Shown: in pieces, positions 37,804-40,321 of the stretch
How positions within the stretch are numbered: the first letter of the stretch is position 1
Layout of the letters: each line of letters starts with the position of its first letter
DNA from: a virus
DNA length: 40,321 nt
IMG/VR virus record: IMGVR_UViG_3300041964_000090
Location: 1-40,321 of that record
Direction: 5' to 3' (one strand)
Program-made: the position numbers and the translations under genes
The notes under the pieces: model-generated
What the model saw: the letters and a program-made list of their open reading frames with translations, nothing else
The model's database searches: none
Told to the model about the DNA's origin: nothing

Positions 37804-38411
37804 TTAAGCGACGGTGAGTTCTCCCTCACCTGCATTCGGCGCTTCAACCTCTGGTTCAGTCTCGTCTCCACCAGTTTCCTCGCCCGGTTCCTCGACTACC
37901 GGTTCGCCACCGTCTTCGGCTACAACCGGTTCCGTTTCTCCACCAGTCTCGTCCACTACGGGGTCAGTTGCTTCGCCGGTCTCTCCACCGACTTCACCCT
38001 CTTCAACTACCGGCTCAGTCACCACCGGCTCGGTCTCGCCACCCTCTTCTTCACCCACTACCGGTTCAGGCATACCCGGCTCTTCTACCGGCTCTTCCGG
38101 TGCTGGTGCCGGTTCCACTTCGCCCGGTTCCGTCACAACCGGCTCTTCCGTCACGGGTTCCTCTGGCGCTGGTGCCGGTTCCGGGTCAGGGGTTGGGGTT
38201 GGCACAGGAGAGATTACCTCGTCCTCATCGGTAATACCCTGCGAAGAGTCCTGCTTCGCAATCGCTTCCAATTCTTCCAACAGGCTCTTGACTTCCTGGC
38301 TGTTCGGACGTGCCTTCAACAGACCAATAACCGCCAACAGTTTCTCGTCTTCCGAGCGTCCGCTTCACGGACCTTTGCTACCGCTTCCTTCAACGACTTG
38401 TAATTTGCCAT
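37804..38411 (-). pseudogene. Acidic Pro/Glu-rich protein with paralogous N-terminal module, one frameshift
   Basis: The ATG at 38411 (MANYKSLKEAVAKVREADAR) has GGAGGA upstream. The frame is lost near 38353, where CTTCCGAG lacks one C compared with CTTCCCGAG in the paralog at about 38590. Restoring it gives EDEKLLAVIGLLKARPNSQEVKSLLEELEAIAKQDSSQGITDEDE, closely matching the other copy. About 120 further residues are Pro/Glu/Val/Thr/Gly-rich (EPVVTEPGE and similar repeats), so the tail is disordered and strongly acidic. The single-base loss is probably a consensus error. Function is unknown. Confidence 0.75.
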
Positions 38412-38444
38412 CTTTTTTCCTCCGTCTGTTATTTTATTGGGACG

Positions 38445-38900
38445 TTACACGTCCAATTCGTCGTCTTCGTCTGTGATACCTGCCGCAGAGTCTTGTGCTG
38501 CCAACTCTTCCAATTCGTTCAGGAGTTCCTGGACTTCCTGTTCATTAGGACGAGCCTTCAACAGTTCGATAATCGCCAACAGTTTCTCATCTTCCCGAGC
38601 GTCGGCTTCGCGTACCTTCTGTACGGCTGCCTGTAGTTCCTTAAAAGTTGCCATCTGCTGTGCCTCCCACTTATTATTTTCTGCTGCGTGTTTATTAATC
38701 AGCCTACGCAGGCTTCTGACTGAGGAGCGTGTTAGCCCCTGTTCGATTTGTAAATCCGCGATTTGAGAAGATACTTCATACAGAGTATCCGTAATCTCGT
38801 CTAACCTACTCGTTAAATGGGCGTCGTCAAGCACACGCTGTTCGTCGCTTTGTGTAGCCAGCCACGCAACTATTTTCTGTAGGTTTGCTAACATAGTCAT
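38445..38900 (-). CDS. Coiled-coil protein with possible internal start, paralog of the acidic protein
   Basis: The ORF runs 151 codons from the ATG at 38900, which has GGAGG nine bases upstream. Residues 1-82 are helical (RVLDDAHLTSRLDEITDTLYEVSSQIADLQIEQG) and look like a coiled coil. At residue 83 a second ATG (38654, MATFKELQAAVQKVREADAR) has GGGAGG eight bases upstream, and from there the 69 residues match the N-terminal module of the neighbouring acidic protein. Both a 151- and a 69-residue product may be made. Function is unknown. Confidence 0.75.
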   Translation of the reverse strand: MTMLANLQKIVAWLATQSDEQRVLDDAHLTSRLDEITDTLYEVSSQIADLQIEQGLTRSSVRSLRRLINKHAAENNKWEAQQMATFKELQAAVQKVREADAREDEKLLAIIELLKARPNEQEVQELLNELEELAAQDSAAGITDEDDELDV

Positions 38901-38980
38901 TGAGACATACCTCCGATACCGCCATGCCACCACAGCGTATTAACAACCACAAGTGACCCATCTTCATTATGCCCCAAAGT

Positions 38981-39289
38981 CTAATAACTTTCCATAGCAA
39001 ATGTATCACTCATTCCGCCCCGAATGTACACACGCCCTTTGTGCCGGAAGGAGTTTTGTCTTGAACAGTTTTCAATATCCTCGATTAAATCGTATAACTT
39101 GTCAAGAAGGTCTCTCTTATCTGTCAATGCAGTCTCATCAAACGGTCTGCCATACAGGGTTTGTCTTCCTGTCCAATCCTTGAACTGGCACCACAAGCGG
39201 CTACCATGCTTGTGAGCGTCCACACCAAACTTCCACCCCGATTTGTAAGTGGTGTGCTCCAAAACGTGTCTGCAATCGTCTACAGTCAT
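38981..39289 (-). CDS. Hypothetical protein, paralog of the 107-residue protein
   Basis: The protein has 102 residues, with TVDDCRHVLEHTTYKSGWKFG at the start and a C-terminal basic SFRHKGRVYIRGG. The similarity to the product of 37405-37728 is clear over the first 20 residues and the last third. It is the first gene after the tRNA cluster; the ribosome-binding site is weak (GGGGT). Function is unknown. Confidence 0.75.
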   Translation of the reverse strand: MTVDDCRHVLEHTTYKSGWKFGVDAHKHGSRLWCQFKDWTGRQTLYGRPFDETALTDKRDLLDKLYDLIEDIENCSRQNSFRHKGRVYIRGGMSDTFAMESY

Positions 39290-39306
39290 TCTGTATACCC
39301 CGAAAA

Positions 39307-39377
39307 GCGGCGTGAGAGAATCGAACTCTCACAATCTGCTTGGAAGGCAGAGATTCTAACCGTTAAACTAACGCCGC
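39307..39377 (-). tRNA. tRNA-Gly (anticodon TCC)
   Basis: The 71-base sequence has a 7-bp acceptor stem (GCGGCGT with ACGCCGC), a TCTGC/GCAGA anticodon stem with loop CTTCCAA, and a T-arm GTGAG-AGTTCGATT-CTCAC-type. CCA is not encoded. It reads GGA codons. Confidence 0.92.
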
Positions 39378-39479
39378 GCTAAAAAACCATCCAAACACAG
39401 CATAAGCAACAGCGACGAGTATGAGTATACTCATCGCTATGATAACACACCCCACGCCATTGTCTGTGTGCCTGCCCAT
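39363..39479 (-). CDS. Possible small membrane protein (38 residues)
   Basis: An ATG at 39479 opens a 38-codon [13 protein letters not shown] followed by a hydrophobic stretch ([20 protein letters not shown]) that would form one membrane helix. The stop lies inside the tRNA-Gly gene. There is no clear ribosome-binding site. It also contains a perfect 14-bp palindrome, ATGAGTATACTCAT (39421-39434). It may be a real small protein or chance. Confidence 0.3.
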   Translation of the reverse strand: MGRHTDNGVGCVIIAMSILILVAVAYAVFGWFFSAALV

Positions 39480-39524
39480 CATTGATATAATGCCCTAAAT
39501 CAAGGAGTTGCCAACTAACTCTAA

Positions 39525-39595
39525 GCACTGGACAGTCTCGAACCTGCAACCTGTTGTTTACAAGACAACTGCTCCACCAATTGAGCCACCAGTGC
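39525..39595 (-). tRNA. tRNA-Thr (anticodon TGT)
   Basis: The 71-base sequence has a 7-bp acceptor stem (GCACTGG with CCAGTGC), anticodon stem GTTGT/ACAAC with loop CTTGTAA, and a T-loop with GGTTCGAGA. CCA is not encoded. It reads ACA codons. Confidence 0.9.
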
Positions 39596-39610
39596 ATATA
39601 GTAGGTCAAA

Positions 39611-39680
39611 GCACCATGCAGTAATCGAAACTGCGTCACCAATTTACGAAAATGGCGTTCTACCACTAAACTAATGGTGC
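39611..39680 (-). tRNA. tRNA-Thr (anticodon CGT)
   Basis: The 70-base sequence has a 7-bp acceptor stem (GCACCAT with ATGGTGC) and T-arm GCAGT-TTCGATT-ACTGC. The anticodon stem CCATT/ATTGG has one T-T mismatch; its loop TTCGTAA gives anticodon CGT, which reads ACG. One base near the mismatch may be miscalled. Confidence 0.8.
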
Positions 39681-39688
39681 CTGAAACC

Positions 39689-40321
39689 TTAGAATATTCC
39701 GTCAAACTCTGCTGCAAGATTGTCAAACTTCGCAAACTTCGGTAGGAATGCCACTTCACCGTTCCCGTGGGACCGTTACGCTGTTTAGCAATGATAATCT
39801 CGGCTTCCTCAACCTCATTCTTACCGTCATCCTCTTCGTCCATCACGCTACCAGTAGCAACCATCTGCTTGCGCTCATAGTAGGCAGGACGATAGATGAA
39901 ACTCACAATATCCGCCTCTGCTTCAATCGCTCCCGATTCCCTCAAGTCCGAAAGCAATGGGCGCTTGTCCTCACGACGCTCTACCGCACGAGACAACTGA
40001 GACTATGCAATCACCGGTACCTTGAACTCGCGAGCGAGGTTCTTAACGCCTTTGACTATATCTGTTAGTTCCTGGTTCCGGTTCTCTCCATTACCCCTTT
40101 GCCGCCCGCATGAGTTGCAGGTAGTCAATAACAATCAAATCCAGACCGTGCCTTGCCGCAATCCTTCGACACCTTGAACGCATTTCGGATACCGTCAGGT
40201 CGGTACTGTCATCAATGAAAATCTGCGAATCCCATAGCCTATGTGTGGCGGATACAATATCTACCCATGCCGAATCATCTAACATGCCGGTACGAATGCG
40301 TTGAGCGTCTACGCGAGCCTC
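39689..40321 (-). pseudogene. dnaB: DnaB-type replicative helicase, C-terminal part, frame disrupted
   Basis: The coding part enters at the right edge of the window (EARVDAQRIRTGML), so the N-terminus is outside. It has Walker B region LIVIDYLQLM, then [65 protein letters not shown], and [14 protein letters not shown], ending [13 protein letters not shown] at 39689. Three lesions break it: an extra G in GGGG near 40100, an in-frame TAG at 40003-40005 where Leu is usual (VIA-stop-SQLSR), and a missing G near 39750 (AAGTGG where AAGGTGG restores frame). This is the phage replicative helicase. Being close to a contig end, the lesions are likely consensus errors, though decay cannot be excluded. 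Confidence 0.85.

Noticed and set aside
37814-38476. 220-codon Ser/Gly/Thr-rich ORF on the plus strand
   Set aside because: It is the antisense shadow of the acidic Pro/Glu/Val repeat tail, whose codons read as Ser/Gly/Thr on the other strand. It has no ribosome site.
38827-39009. 60-codon ORF overlapping the start of the coiled-coil gene
   Set aside because: It overlaps two better-supported genes in another frame and has no clear ribosome site.
39379-39996. A single 205-residue protein
   Set aside because: Only the first 75 or so residues are DnaB; after a lost base near 39750 the frame runs through the helicase 3' end and two tRNA genes.
40003-40005. Phage with TAG reassigned as a sense codon
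   Set aside because: TAG ends the portal ORF at 31713 and the 716-residue ORF at 14851 at sensible places. The helicase also has two nearby indels, so a base error is simpler. A suppressor tRNA with anticodon CTA was not seen among the three tRNA genes.

Overview
The window holds part of a tailed double-stranded DNA bacteriophage (Caudoviricetes) genome, followed on its left by what looks like a folded, unpolished long-read artefact. All credible genes lie on the minus strand, so the biological reading direction is right to left. Strong GGAGG-type ribosome-binding sites, rho-independent terminators and a consensus sigma70-like promoter point to a bacterial host. The host itself cannot be named from this sequence.

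Right to left: 39689-40321 is the C-terminal part of a DnaB-type replicative helicase, interrupted by two frameshifts and one in-frame TAG. Next come three tRNA genes (Thr-CGT, Thr-TGT, Gly-TCC; 39307-39680) and a short-gene region (37405-39289) with two pairs of paralogous small proteins. A terminator (37329-37366) and a promoter (37289-37318) mark the start of the virion block. That block encodes a hypothetical protein, a ParB-like domain protein, a TerS-like protein, a TerL interrupted by a 149-residue mini-intein inside its Walker A motif, the portal, a protease/scaffold-like protein, a decoration-like protein (broken by two single-base deletions) and a gpE-family major capsid protein. The protease, decoration, capsid order is that of phage lambda. 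After the capsid come two small proteins and a 1770-residue repeat protein. Then there is a set of neck/tail-completion genes (connector-like, stopper-like, virion morphogenesis family, terminator-like), an FN3-tube-like protein, and a 716-residue protein with a PPC-like domain and a run of 27 glycines. The last readable gene is cut off where sequence quality collapses near 14520.

Positions 1-14520 carry no independent genes. Positions 1-7017 are a noisy copy, in the same orientation, of about 13970-21275. Positions 7018 to about 13960 are a noisy inverted copy of the same stretch. From about 13960 the third pass begins, still noisy, and becomes clean near 14520. Every reading frame in the first two passes is broken, mostly by single-base indels. 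The simplest explanation is one molecule read forward, backward and forward again, then left at a contig end. ORFs predicted in 1-14520 should not be treated as genes. Single-base deletions also remain in the clean part (dnaB, a small paralog, the decoration gene), so several apparent pseudogenes are probably consensus errors.

The points of most biological interest are the TerL intein, the roughly 60-repeat 1770-residue virion protein, the polyglycine/polyproline PPC protein, a five-copy tandem array of 21-bp hairpins, and a perfect 20-bp inverted repeat just inside a connector-like gene.
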